Below are positions 8,216 through 18,600 of a stretch of 64,000 bases of DNA, piece after piece. Source of the DNA: Saprospiraceae bacterium (GTDB lineage Bacteria; Bacteroidota; Bacteroidia; Chitinophagales; Saprospiraceae); NCBI GenBank assembly GCA_028285085.1, contig JANQQI010000065.1, positions 1 through 64,000 on the forward strand, given 5' to 3'. Position numbers and translations under genes: made by a program. Within the stretch, counting starts at the first letter, position 1. Every line of letters starts with the position of its first letter. The notes under the pieces were generated by a model. The model made no database searches and was not told the origin of the DNA. It was given only the letters and a program-made list of their open reading frames with translations.

Positions 8216-8866
8216 ATGAAATATCTACTCGTTTCAATTGCTCTTTTACTTGGTTCTCTCAGCACTATTAATGCACAAACACTTTTAGAGTGTAGTAATA
8301 GTCGAACAAACGCCAGAATCACCTTTGAGTCAAAGGTTGGAGACATCATCAACCTTAAGGTGTACTGGGATGAAGGCTCTACATTTAGTGGCGCGGCCTT
8401 AAATATCACCAATGGTGAGTGTGTATCTTGCCCACGCGTTGGCGGAATCGGTCGCCCACACGGTACAGAAAAAACCTATCAAATTCGTCAAATCGATCCA
8501 AACATGGCCGTTAGTATTGCCTGGGCTTCGACCGGTTATTGTGGTAACGAAGCTGCGCAGGTGCCGGGCACTTCACCGGATCTGATCTGCAACGGTAGTG
8601 CCACCGGCGCAAAAATCACCTTCGAGTCGAAAGTTGGAGATATCCTCAATCTCAAAGTGTACTGGGATGAAGGCGCTACATTCGGTGGTGCGGCCTTAAA
8701 TCTCACCAATGGCGAATGTGTGTCTTGCCCACGCGTTGGCGGAATCGGCCGCCCGCACGGTACAGAAAAAGACTATCAGATTCGACAAATCGATTCTACT
8801 CAACAGGTAATTATAAAATGGGCCCATGCCTATTGTGGAACTGATCAATCTCTGGTCATTGATTAA
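8216..8866 (+). CDS. Secreted protein of two internal repeats, unknown family
   Basis: A 216-aa protein with a signal peptide ending near SLSTINAQ. The mature part consists of two nearly identical domains of about 90 residues, each containing FESKVGDI, LKVYWDEG, GECVSCPRVGGIGRPHGTEK, YQIRQID and a terminal YCG. Each domain has several cysteines that may form disulfides. The second copy is very similar at the DNA level too, implying recent internal duplication. There is no T9SS tail, so it is probably periplasmic or exported otherwise. It is followed by a strong hairpin terminator, so it is likely monocistronic. I do not recognise the domain. Confidence 0.75.
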   Translation: MKYLLVSIALLLGSLSTINAQTLLECSNSRTNARITFESKVGDIINLKVYWDEGSTFSGAALNITNGECVSCPRVGGIGRPHGTEKTYQIRQIDPNMAVSIAWASTGYCGNEAAQVPGTSPDLICNGSATGAKITFESKVGDILNLKVYWDEGATFGGAALNLTNGECVSCPRVGGIGRPHGTEKDYQIRQIDSTQQVIIKWAHAYCGTDQSLVID

Positions 8867-8880
8867 TTCTAACATCTGCT

Positions 8881-8936
8881 CAGGTTCGATCGTAGAGGCC
8901 ATTTTACACCTCTGAACCTGGGCGCCTTTTCTTTTT
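8881..8936 (+). terminator. Intrinsic terminator after the first two-repeat secreted protein
   Basis: CAGGTTC (8881-8887) pairs with GAACCTG (8914-8920), and inside it AGAGG (8894-8898) pairs with CCTCT (8909-8913). A T-rich run follows from 8927. Confidence 0.65.
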
Positions 8937-8984
8937 TCCAATACATCATTTAGTCACTTTATGCAGCAACTACATAATGGTTGC

Positions 8985-9036
8985 GAGTACGCTCCTTTGC
9001 TCAGGGAGTAGGCCGAAAATCTCATTTAGAGTAGGC
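8985..9036 (+). promoter_or_regulatory. GAGTANGC triple direct-repeat element, second gene
   Basis: GAGTACGC (8985-8992), GAGTAGGC (9006-9013) and GAGTAGGC (9029-9036) recur with start-to-start spacings of 21 and 23 bases, about two helical turns. The last ends 18 bases before the ATG at 9055. The copy at 9006 is followed by CGAAAATC exactly as upstream of the gene at 8216. Confidence 0.5.
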
Positions 9037-9054
9037 ATTTAAAAACAAAAAATC

Positions 9055-10011
9055 ATGCATTATTTATTTAAAACCTTCGTTTGTTTATTTCTTTTTTCAC
9101 TAGCTAGTCTTCAACTAGCTGCACAATGCAGTAACATTTCAAACCCCAATCGTGTCCCGGCGGATAACCACATCTTTAGCGGGCAGTCATTCGGTCAAAG
9201 TATTGTCGCCAGTGCGGCTTGCTACGGTGGCAACCAGTTCACGAAATTCTCATTCATGGCCCAAGGGAATTCCCCGACACTATTCGATCTACGTATTTTT
9301 CAGGGACAAACTGTCTCTGGGACGCCTCGCTACATGCAAACAGGTATTTCTCTGTCGCCTCCCTACGGTGGTAAATTGACCATCGAACTCACCGGCGGTA
9401 CGGGAGACCTAACCTTCGTGGACGGACAGACGTATACGTTCCTTTTGACAGGAAGAGGTGGCAACCTCATTGCCTATGTATCAGATAATGCCACGCCCGG
9501 ACAGGTCTATTTGAAAGATGGCTTTGATAGCGGCAAGGACTTATTGTTTGAAATCGGTACCGGTCAATGTAGCAATATCTCGAACCGCAATCGCGTACGT
9601 GCCGATAATCATATTTTCTCAGGGCAGTCCTTTGGCCAAAGTATTGTAGCCGATGCTGCTTGCTACGGCGGGAATACATTTTCAGAGTTCTCGTTCTGGT
9701 CACAAGGTAATTCTCCAACGCGATTCGATCTGAGAATCTATGAAGGTCAAACGGTCACCGGAACACCTCGCTATACCCAAACAGACATTTCATTACCCCC
9801 TGCGAATATGGGTGGTAAGTTAACGATTGAACTTAAGCATGGTACAGGGGATCTGAGCTTTGTGGATGGCGATACCTACACTTTCCTTTTGAGCGGAAAA
9901 GGTGGCAATCTCATCGCGCACGTTTCGGAGGATGCCACTCCCGGACAAGTCTATCTGAAAATCGGCTTTGACAGCGGCAAGGATTTATTGTTTGAGGTTA
10001 AGGCAAAATAA
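9055..10011 (+). CDS. Secreted protein of two internal repeats, unknown family
   Basis: A 318-aa protein with a signal peptide ending near ASLQLAAQ. It has two repeats of about 145 residues, each starting CSNIS-N-NRV-ADNHIFSG and containing QSFGQSIVA, a conserved CYGG, DLRI, a TPRY block, GGKLTIEL and a closing TPGQVYLK/SGKDLLFE. The pattern suggests a beta-sandwich domain, possibly a binding module, but I recognise no named family. There is no T9SS tail. It shares the upstream GAGTANGC element with the preceding, otherwise unrelated two-repeat gene, so the two are probably co-regulated. It ends in its own hairpin terminator. Confidence 0.75.
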   Translation: MHYLFKTFVCLFLFSLASLQLAAQCSNISNPNRVPADNHIFSGQSFGQSIVASAACYGGNQFTKFSFMAQGNSPTLFDLRIFQGQTVSGTPRYMQTGISLSPPYGGKLTIELTGGTGDLTFVDGQTYTFLLTGRGGNLIAYVSDNATPGQVYLKDGFDSGKDLLFEIGTGQCSNISNRNRVRADNHIFSGQSFGQSIVADAACYGGNTFSEFSFWSQGNSPTRFDLRIYEGQTVTGTPRYTQTDISLPPANMGGKLTIELKHGTGDLSFVDGDTYTFLLSGKGGNLIAHVSEDATPGQVYLKIGFDSGKDLLFEVKAK

Positions 10012-10046
10012 TTACTGCATTTTGCTGCCGTAAATACATTTAGGTA

Positions 10047-10108
10047 AGATCGGAGCTGGCTGGTTTTGTTTTGGAGGAACCTTAATAAGCTCCGATCTGC
10101 TTTTGTTT
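10047..10108 (+). terminator. Long-loop hairpin, probable terminator
   Basis: AGATCGGAGCT (10047-10057) is perfectly complementary to AGCTCCGATCT (10088-10098), with a 30-base loop, followed by the T-rich CTTTTGTTT. The long loop is unusual for an intrinsic terminator. Confidence 0.5.
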
Positions 10109-10522
10109 GAGACCTTTCTGCGATCCTTTTTTTAAGATGCTAATAATGTAATTTGCTGGAAATACAAAGTAGCTTACAAAACTTGTAATTTTTATACTAA
10201 AAGGTATCCTATCCATTCTTCTCTTTCCTATGTCCACTCATAAACTGTTCAACAACAGAATTGACCACCGATAATGCTAAATGTTTACCCGTTCCAAATA
10301 GTTTGATGCGAGTTATAATCATAATCATTTTCGAAACACACTAAATCTACCGCCATAAACTTTAAAACACATTGCGTTCAAAGCATGGACACAAAAAATG
10401 TTTTATATTTGAAACAAATTGTATAAAATTAAGACAATAAAAACATACTGGAACTAAATTCTGGCTGATTTCGGGTTCAATCTGGCGATGAAATCTAGCA
10501 AATAAGGGAAAACTATTACGAG
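10109..10522. other. Non-coding gap before the translesion cassette
   Basis: About 410 AT-rich bases with no credible gene. The only structure noted is ATTGT-N11-ACAAT (10418-10438), an inverted repeat about 85 bases before the polymerase start that could be an operator. No recognisable LexA-type box was found. Confidence 0.4.
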
Positions 10523-11695
10523 ATGTTTGAAAGAGCGATTTTGCATCTCGACCTAGACGCATTCTTTGTGTCCGTCGAATGCCTGAAGAACAGCGCTCTG
10601 AGGGGAAAACCAATAATTGTTGGTGGCACAAAAGGGAAAGGGGTCGTCGCAGCTTGCAGCTATGAAGCACGACGATTTGGTATCCATTCGGCGATGCCTG
10701 CACGCACAGCACGTCAGCTTTGTCCCGAGGCCATTTTTATTCGGGGCGATCCCGAATCATATGCTTATTACTCCCGCCTCGTTACTGAGGTCATTGCGGA
10801 GCAGGCGCCCTGTTTTGAAAAATCTTCGATTGATGAGTTCTACCTGGATCTCAGCGGCATGGATCGCTATGTCGGCTGTGTTCAATGGTCGAAGGAACTC
10901 CGTCACTCCATTATTAAAGCATCTGGGCTGCCGATTTCCTTTGGTCTGTCGGTTAATAAAACGGTGTCTAAAGTAGGCACTGGAGAAGCCAAACCGAATA
11001 ATACCATTGCCATTCCGTCGGGTGAAGAAAAACAATTTTTAGCTCCACTATCTATTCGAAAGTTGCCTTCGGTAGGCAAACAAACCTTCCGTAAACTCAG
11101 CTTGATGGGGATTCGCCGGATCAAGACCTTAAGTGAAATCCCCTGCGAATTGCTACAGCGTGAATTTGGTAAGCACGGTATCAGCCTTTGGAAAAAAGCC
11201 AATGGTATTGATAATAGCCCGGTGGTCCCTTACTCAGAGAAAAAGTCGATCTCTACCGAACGGACTTTCCACATCGACACCATCAATATGGTCGATTTGC
11301 ATCGTCGTCTACATGAAATGGTCAGTCGATTGACTTTTGAGCTGCGACAAGCACACAAACTGACATCTTGCGTCACGGTCAAAATTCGGTACAGCGATTT
11401 CAATACATTCACCAGGCAAAAACACATTCCATATACTGCTAGCGACAAGACGCTTCGCGCAACGATCATGGCTCTTTTTAAACAGCTTTATAGTCGTCGA
11501 CAAATCTTACGCCTGATCGGAATTCGTTTTTCCGGCTTAGTACATGGTAATTTTCAAATCAATTTATTCGACCATTCTGTAAAAGAGATACAACTATTAA
11601 AACAACTGGATGGTATTCGCCAACGCTTCGGGGTCAAAGCTATCGACTATGCTAGTAGTATGGAATACCAACCACGTTCTCCTCCAACCGAATAG
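10523..11695 (+). CDS. dinB: Y-family translesion DNA polymerase (DinB/Pol IV-like)
   Basis: A 390-aa protein beginning HLDLDAFFVSVE with catalytic D10, then SYEARRFGI and SSIDEFYLDL with D104 and E105, the second metal site of Y-family polymerases. A helix-hairpin-helix region (IRKLPSVGKQTFRKL) and a little-finger domain follow. QINLFD near the C-terminus resembles a beta-clamp binding motif. Such enzymes copy past damaged template bases at low fidelity. It is the first gene of a two-gene set with the DnaE-type polymerase 86 bp downstream, a pairing known for inducible mutagenesis. Pol IV and an ImuB-like function are both possible; the intact catalytic triad favours an active polymerase. 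Confidence 0.9.
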   Translation: MFERAILHLDLDAFFVSVECLKNSALRGKPIIVGGTKGKGVVAACSYEARRFGIHSAMPARTARQLCPEAIFIRGDPESYAYYSRLVTEVIAEQAPCFEKSSIDEFYLDLSGMDRYVGCVQWSKELRHSIIKASGLPISFGLSVNKTVSKVGTGEAKPNNTIAIPSGEEKQFLAPLSIRKLPSVGKQTFRKLSLMGIRRIKTLSEIPCELLQREFGKHGISLWKKANGIDNSPVVPYSEKKSISTERTFHIDTINMVDLHRRLHEMVSRLTFELRQAHKLTSCVTVKIRYSDFNTFTRQKHIPYTASDKTLRATIMALFKQLYSRRQILRLIGIRFSGLVHGNFQINLFDHSVKEIQLLKQLDGIRQRFGVKAIDYASSMEYQPRSPPTE

Positions 11696-11726
11696 GTAAT
11701 CAGAGCGGAGGTTATTTTTTAATCCA

Positions 11727-11757
11727 GGCGGAAACAATACGGATCATGCTGTCCGCC
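11727..11757 (+). other. Hairpin between the two polymerase genes
   Basis: GGCGGA (11727-11732) pairs with TCCGCC (11752-11757) in the 86-bp intergenic stretch. No T-run follows, so it is unlikely to terminate transcription; it might modulate translation of the downstream gene. Confidence 0.3.
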
Positions 11758-11781
11758 TACTTTATAAATAATCTCTAAGAA

Positions 11782-14751
11782 ATGTATTTGAACGCGCACT
11801 CGTTTTTTAGTCTGCGATGGGGTACCCTATCGCCCGATAAGTTGGTGCAGGAAGCGCAAAAAGCGGGTATTCAAAGCTTAGCTTTAACCGACATCAATAA
11901 TACTTCTTGTGCTTATAAATTCATAAAGGCGTGCAAAAAGTATGGCATAAAACCCTTGCTGGGGATTGAATTTCGGAAAAACCATAAGCTGCTCTACATC
12001 GGTGTTGCCAAAAACAATGACGGCTGGTACGAATTGTGTCAACTGCTCACCCGACATTCTATGGACGGTAGTGCATTGCCAGTGTATCCTCCTCCGATGC
12101 AGCATGTCTTTGTCATTTACAGCCATGCGGTAAAACCATTAGAAGATCTTTTAGAGTATGAATTTATTGGGGTGCGTCCTAGTCAAGTGAATACCCTGTA
12201 TTCCTCTCCGCTGAAAACAGTTCTGCATAAATTGGTTGTTTGGAGTCCGATTACCTTTTCGAATCGATCTACTTACCAGCTGCACAAAGTACTGCGCGCC
12301 ATTGACTTAAATACAATCGTAACCAAGTTGGAGTCACAGGACAGTGCCGCGCCCGATGAACAACTCGTCCCGCCTGTAGAGCTAGAACAGGCCTTTACGC
12401 TGTATCCGCAAATTTTGGAAAACACTCGCCGTTTAATTAATGCTTGTCACATCGATTTAACACGTGCAAAAGAAAATAATCGCCAATGTTTTACGGAATC
12501 AAAAGTCAGTGATGCACTGCTGTTAGAAAAGCTGGCTTATGTTGGATTGAGAAAACGCTACGGTGATGATCATCCGGAGGCGCGGACTCGGCTAGAAAAG
12601 GAGTTAAAAATGATCCAGACGCTTGGCTATAGCTGTTATTTTCTCATCACTTGGGACGTTATACGCTACGCCGTTGCGCAGAACTATTATTATGTCGGTC
12701 GAGGTAGTGGCGCTAATTCGATTGTTGCTTATTGCCTCTACATTACGGATGTAGAACCCTTAGAATTAGATCTTTATTTTGAGCGATTCATCAACGAATT
12801 TCGGAGTGCTCCTCCAGATTTCGATATCGACTTTAGCTGGAAAGATCGTGATGATGTGATCGATTATATTCTTAAGCGATATGGAGAAGAATACACTGCT
12901 TTACTAGCTACTTATACGACTTTTCAACGCAAAGCGGCAGTACGAGAAGTCGGAAAAGCACTGGGGCTGCCCAAGGCTGATATTGATCAAATTATTGCGG
13001 AGCCTCTGGCCACTCAAAAACATCACCCCTGGGCAAAGCACGTGTTCCGCTTCGCAGCCTGCTTGCAGAAAGATAAGTTTCCCAGTCATCTGAGTATTCA
13101 CTCTGGGGGGATTATTATCGCTCAGCGGCCGCTGAATTATTTTACGGCGCTCAAGCGGATGCCCAAAGGATTTCCAATTGTACATCTAGACATGTATGCT
13201 GCGGAAGAGTTGAAATTTCATAAATACGATGTTCTATCTCAACGTGGATTGGGACATATCAAAGATACACTGGCGTTAGTGAAAAAAAATCGGGGAGAGA
13301 TCGTCGATATTCGAGATGTTGAAAATATCAAAAATGATATACGGGTACAAGCGCAACTCAAGTCGGCGCAGTGTATTGGTTGCTTTTATATTGAAAGTCC
13401 AGCGATGCGGGGTTTACTCAGCAAATTACTTTGTAATACTTATGTGCATCTGGTAGCTGCCAGCTCAATCATTCGCCCTGGTGTGGCCAAGAGCGGGATG
13501 ATGCGAGAATACATCCGACGTTTCCATTATCCCTATCGCACCAAATATCTCCATCCGGTCTTCGAAGAACACCTCAAAGAAACCTACGGTGTAATGGTGT
13601 ATCAGGAAGATGTATTGAAAATCTTATACTATTTTGCTGGAATCACGCTATCCGAAGCTGACATTATCCGGCGTCTGATGAAAGGGTGGAACAATAAGCC
13701 CGAGCAATTGGCCGAGTTAAAAGCCAAATATTACCGAAATTGCACGGCGCGCGGCTATTCTGAAGAGTTAGCCAAAGAGGTCTGGCGGCAAATCCGCAGC
13801 TTTTCCGGCTATTTCTTTTGCAAGGCGCATAGCGCTAGCTACGCCGCAGAGTCCTTCCAAAGTCTTTATCTCAAGACTTATTATCCAATCGAATTTGCGG
13901 TGGGTGTGATTAATAATTTCGGAGGATTTTACAAAACAGAATTTTATTTCCATGAAGCCAAAATGTCGGGAGCGACCCTGCATCCACCCTGTGTCAATCA
14001 CAGCGATTACCTCACAACGCTATTTGACAAAGATGTTTTTGTCGGCTTTATTCATTTAAAAGATTTCCGGCAAGAAGTCGCCTATCAGATTGTGTCCAGT
14101 CGCAATCGCTTTGGCCGCTTTAAAGATTTAGAAAATTTCATCCATCGCATTAATATTTCCAGTGAGCAGCTAGATATCTTAATTCGTATTGATGCCTTCC
14201 GATTTTGTGGGAAGAGCAAATACGAACTAATGTGGGAAAAAAATCAGGTATTCAATCCCAAGATTCACCTAAACCCCACTGGCCATCTTTTTCACGAACC
14301 GATCAAAAATTTTCAACTCCCGATACTAGAGGAAGGTCCTTTCGATCATGCCTTTGATCAAATCGAATTATTGGGCTTTCCTTTATCCTCTCCTTTCGAT
14401 TTGATTGCCAAAGCAATAGAAGGCGATATCACCGCGAGTCAACTCAAATCACATATTAACCGAACCGTATCCATCATTGGTTACTACGTTTGTAAAAAAG
14501 ATGTGTTAACCAGTGATCGGAAGCACATGAATTTTGGGACCTGGATTGATAAAAACGGGCACTACTTTGACACGACGCATTTTGAAAGAAGTTTAAAAAA
14601 ATCGCCTTTCCGTGGTAAAGGTTGCTATCTAATTCGTGGGAAAGTCACCGTTGATTTTGAATTTCCTTCAATTGAAGTTCAGCGTATGGAGCGTTTGTAT
14701 TTCATCCCCGATGAGCGCTGGGGGGAAACAGTAAGTCGGATAACGTTATGA
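11782..14751 (+). CDS. dnaE2: Short DnaE-type polymerase III alpha subunit (DnaE2-like, error-prone)
   Basis: A 989-aa C-family polymerase, clearly shorter than a replicative DnaE of about 1150 aa or more. The palm carries GRGSGANS and PPDFDIDF with D348 and D350, and a third aspartate candidate D483 in KYDVLSQRGLG. The thumb/finger motif FCKAHSASYA is present. The N-terminal PHP domain has lost expected metal ligands: NAHSFFS replaces the usual HxHS, and LTDINN replaces LTDHGN, so PHP-linked activity is probably absent. Adjacent to the Y-family polymerase, it most likely belongs to a damage-tolerance mutasome. No ImuA or LexA/UmuD-like gene is present nearby. Confidence 0.85.
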   Translation: MYLNAHSFFSLRWGTLSPDKLVQEAQKAGIQSLALTDINNTSCAYKFIKACKKYGIKPLLGIEFRKNHKLLYIGVAKNNDGWYELCQLLTRHSMDGSALPVYPPPMQHVFVIYSHAVKPLEDLLEYEFIGVRPSQVNTLYSSPLKTVLHKLVVWSPITFSNRSTYQLHKVLRAIDLNTIVTKLESQDSAAPDEQLVPPVELEQAFTLYPQILENTRRLINACHIDLTRAKENNRQCFTESKVSDALLLEKLAYVGLRKRYGDDHPEARTRLEKELKMIQTLGYSCYFLITWDVIRYAVAQNYYYVGRGSGANSIVAYCLYITDVEPLELDLYFERFINEFRSAPPDFDIDFSWKDRDDVIDYILKRYGEEYTALLATYTTFQRKAAVREVGKALGLPKADIDQIIAEPLATQKHHPWAKHVFRFAACLQKDKFPSHLSIHSGGIIIAQRPLNYFTALKRMPKGFPIVHLDMYAAEELKFHKYDVLSQRGLGHIKDTLALVKKNRGEIVDIRDVENIKNDIRVQAQLKSAQCIGCFYIESPAMRGLLSKLLCNTYVHLVAASSIIRPGVAKSGMMREYIRRFHYPYRTKYLHPVFEEHLKETYGVMVYQEDVLKILYYFAGITLSEADIIRRLMKGWNNKPEQLAELKAKYYRNCTARGYSEELAKEVWRQIRSFSGYFFCKAHSASYAAESFQSLYLKTYYPIEFAVGVINNFGGFYKTEFYFHEAKMSGATLHPPCVNHSDYLTTLFDKDVFVGFIHLKDFRQEVAYQIVSSRNRFGRFKDLENFIHRINISSEQLDILIRIDAFRFCGKSKYELMWEKNQVFNPKIHLNPTGHLFHEPIKNFQLPILEEGPFDHAFDQIELLGFPLSSPFDLIAKAIEGDITASQLKSHINRTVSIIGYYVCKKDVLTSDRKHMNFGTWIDKNGHYFDTTHFERSLKKSPFRGKGCYLIRGKVTVDFEFPSIEVQRMERLYFIPDERWGETVSRITL

Positions 14752-15686
14752 TAGATACGCCGCTCCAAGCAGAACGTTCCCATATCTGTTTAATAAAAAA
14801 TCTAAAAAATTTGAAAGAAACTAAGGATGGACAGAAGCTTCTTTGACACGGTGTTTTTCATTCGGAGGTGTCAATTGTCAAAAACCTCTTCAAGATGCTC
14901 ATTGTCATAATCTGACCAAATATTCACTATGCTTACTATCCTTTCTCTTCAAACTATGACCAGTAAGTAATCGCGGTTTTTATTAAGCTGAGATCTGCCC
15001 ATATAACACCACCGCCAAAATCAAGACATACTTCTCAACTAAACCTGTCTAGGCGATACAGTCATAGTCTTTTTACCACTCTTCTATTAATTTGTTCTAC
15101 ACCTTCCAACAACAAAGACCAACGTGCTTTTAAATTCTTATCGTGAAAACGACCATTGACCGATCAAATAAAGGCATAAAAAAAATAACGTTCTACTTCT
15201 GTAAGTGATTAAAATAGAACTGGAGTCTTAATCCTTTGATCCGGTTTCAGAAGCAAAATTGAGTAACCTTTTAATAGATAGTACGTACACATTATAAATA
15301 AAATAGATATTAAAGTAAGGGAATATAATTTTAAAACCCTACACTCAACAACATACACTCTTACCCTTTTAAAGCATAAGAACAAAATCTCTTTCCTGCT
15401 ATAAGAGATCTATCTGCTACGTGCCATTAGAATTCGAAGGATGGCACCATGAATGAAAAGCACTGATACATAAAGCATCCCCATTATACAGGTCATATTG
15501 AGAAAAGAGCTCCACTTTGAATTTGCGACGTTGATACTTTACGCTATACACTGATACACTCTTTTCGGGTATCCGTGTAATTAGCCTTAAATACTAATCT
15601 AAGCAGTTTGCATCGCGGATGTAAACCGTACCTCTAGCGTATTATGTCCTAATGACACCCCATTGATAACCAAAAAGAAAACGATC
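14752..15686. other. 935-bp gap without a recognisable gene
   Basis: The stretch is AT-rich and full of stop codons on both strands. The only structure noted is TTGACAC (14843-14849) with GTGTCAA (14868-14874), an inverted repeat without a T-run. The 3' part must contain the promoter of the metalloprotease gene, but I cannot place it confidently. Confidence 0.5.
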
Positions 15687-18600
15687 ATGAATTACCAATC
15701 CCCTCTTTCCTTTTACCCTAAAAAATCAGTATCCGAGTACGTTAAGCCATATTTAAATAAATATGCTGTTTTAACCGTTTTCCTCTTTTTCCTCACCCAG
15801 TGCATTCCTTTGAAAACATTTGGACAGGAGCCTACTCCATCAACTTTGGCGGTAGCCTTAAATTTTACTGATTTAAAAACGCAACTATTAAATGCACCTA
15901 ACGAGAACGATCTCGAAGATGCACGATCACCTTATCAAATTGAAATCCCCTTAGCGGAAGATAGAATGAAAATCGCGGTCTGGGAATCCTCCATTCTATC
16001 CGTAGACTTAGCCTTAGCCTATCCGCATCTTAAGACCTATGCTTTCTATGGCATAGACGATCCTTTTGTGACCGGTAGAATAACTTTAACCGAAAACTGG
16101 CTGAATATTTTTCTTATTTCTAAGCATGGAACGATGGTGATCCGGCCAGAAAATATTGATCAGCCAATTAATTATATCCTTGAACCAGAAGCCGCTGAAG
16201 TGTTACTTGAAAATAATGAAGTTTGTGATTTTGAATCAGAAAAAACGACGAGAGACCATACCCAAGCCGATCATCTTGCTAACGAATTGACTAATGCCAG
16301 AGTAAATGCATTGACTAATGGCGATACCAGAAGAATTTATAATTTGGCATTAGTCTTAACCGGTGAATTTTATTCAGCTAATGGAGGTACCGTAGCTAGT
16401 GCTACGGCAGTAGCTACCACCGGAGTGAATAACATACAAGCTATTTATGATCGTGAACTAGCCATACGATTTAACCTACTTGTTCCTTTTGTCTATACGG
16501 ACAGTTTGACGGATCCATTTGTGCCTGACAATAATGTCGGCGCTAATTCGAGGACCGTACAAGCTGCAGATGCCATTGCCGCAAATTTTGCTCTGGCGCA
16601 ATATGATGTAGGGCATGTTTTTCATAATACGTCGTTAACTGCAGGATGGAGTAGTGGCGGTGTAGCTGGGATCGGAGTGGTTTGTAATAATGGCGGATGC
16701 GGAGGTTGTACCGGAGGCGTGCAAAAAGGTCGGGGATGGACCGGACGAAGCAGCAACGTTGGAGCTGCATTCGCCAGACTGGGTGCACACGAGTTTGGCC
16801 ATCAGTTTGGAGCTAATCATACGTTTAATGGTTCTGGTGGGGCCTGTACGGCTGCTAATATTTCGAGTAATACGTCCTACGAAATTGGAAGTGGGACAAC
16901 CATTATGTCTTATAGAAACATTTGCAGCGCAGCCCAGAATATACCTGCAATGGGAACGGCGGATGACTACTTTCACACGCATAGTCTGACCGAAATCATA
17001 AATTATATCAATGGAGGGGGGAATTGTCCCACAACCGTTCCCTCCGGGAATACGCCCCCAACCGTTGACGCAGATCCAATGGGCATAACCTATAATATTC
17101 CCGTTGGAACACCATTCACTTTAACCGGATCAGGCCTCGATGCCGATGGCGATGCTATCATGTATTGCTGGGAACAATACGATGAGGATGGAGCAGGAAC
17201 ACCTACGCAAGGCTCTACCGGAATCGTCGCCGGAAACAGTACCACGGCTCCTTTATTCAGGAGTTTTCCACCGACGAGTTCTCCTTCTCGAACCTTTCCT
17301 CAACTTTCGGCTATCCTGGACAATGATAATATGGCCACTTTTGAAGCGTTACCCCTAGTCGATAGAAATATAACTTTCCGCTTGACTGGAAGGGATTTCA
17401 ATCCCCTCGGTGGAGGCACACACTGCTCGACTACGACGGTCATTGCCAATGATAATGGTGGTGCTTTTGAGGTTACCTCTTTCAACTCCGGTGGTGTTTG
17501 GAATCCTAGCCTGGATAACACAGAAACGATCACCTGGAATGTTGCCGGAAGTACAGATCCTCCAATCAACTGTGCCAATGTCAATATCCTCCTATCCCTA
17601 GATGAAGGGGAAACTTTTACCACGGTCTTAGCTAGTAATACGCCCAATGACGGTTCGGCAAGTGTAGTTATTCCGGTTCTGAATGCTTGTGAGGCTAGAA
17701 TTCGGGTAGAATGTGCCGATAATATATTTTTCGATATTAACAATGCAGACGTTGTCATTGATGTAGAAGCGCCGACGATCACCGTGATGGCTACAGATCG
17801 TGTTGTCGAATGTGATGGCATGGGAAATCTAAATGGAGTCGACGGCTTAAACGCATGGCTGGCGAACCGAGGTGGTGCTTTTGCTTTTGACAACTGTGAT
17901 CCTTTCGTCATCTGGTCTAACACCCTGATTAATACCGCACCGGGCTGCGGTGGAGCAGTCGTTTTTACTTATCGTTTTACGGTAGAAGATGATGCTGGAA
18001 ATACCGCCTCTACAGAAGCCAACTTCGAAATCATTGACACGACGCCTCCGGATCTTGCTTGTCCGGCCGATATCACTATCTCTTGCGACGAATCAGATGA
18101 TCCTGCAGAAACGGGAATAGCGATCGCCACCGATATTTGTGATCCCGCGCCGACGGTGGATTATGACGACATGGTGATTAGTGGCAATTGCAATTGGGAA
18201 TGTACGATTGAAAGGACCTGGAGTACGGCAGATGATTGCGGTAATATGACTAGTTGTGTGCAAGAGATACTCAGTACTCCATTGGCGTTGATTCAGGATG
18301 CCCTTTCGATGGGGCCAATTGTTTTGGGTGGGCCGGGCGTATCTTTAACGCTCACCATAGATGACGCAGAATGCATTGTTGATTGGCTCTCGGAAGGGTT
18401 TGGTAATGCTGATCCAGCGGCCATCCCCTGGGGGAATCATACCAATGATCCGCTCAGTTGTCAACCGGGGCCAATTGAGATTAACCCAGACGGGACAATG
18501 GCGAATCCCTTATTAGCTGCCCAGATATTTATGGCTATTAATTTAAGACTGGACCCTACGCTGGGTGATTTGCCGTTAAGCGACACCGGCGTACCGGTAG

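Noticed and set aside
10418-10438. LexA-type SOS box upstream of the polymerase cassette
   Set aside because: ATTGT-N11-ACAAT is only a weak inverted repeat with no match to a known LexA consensus; kept only as a possible operator.
17300-17923. 207-codon minus-strand frame within the metalloprotease
   Set aside because: It lies wholly inside a well-supported gene on the other strand and is low in complexity; a shadow frame.
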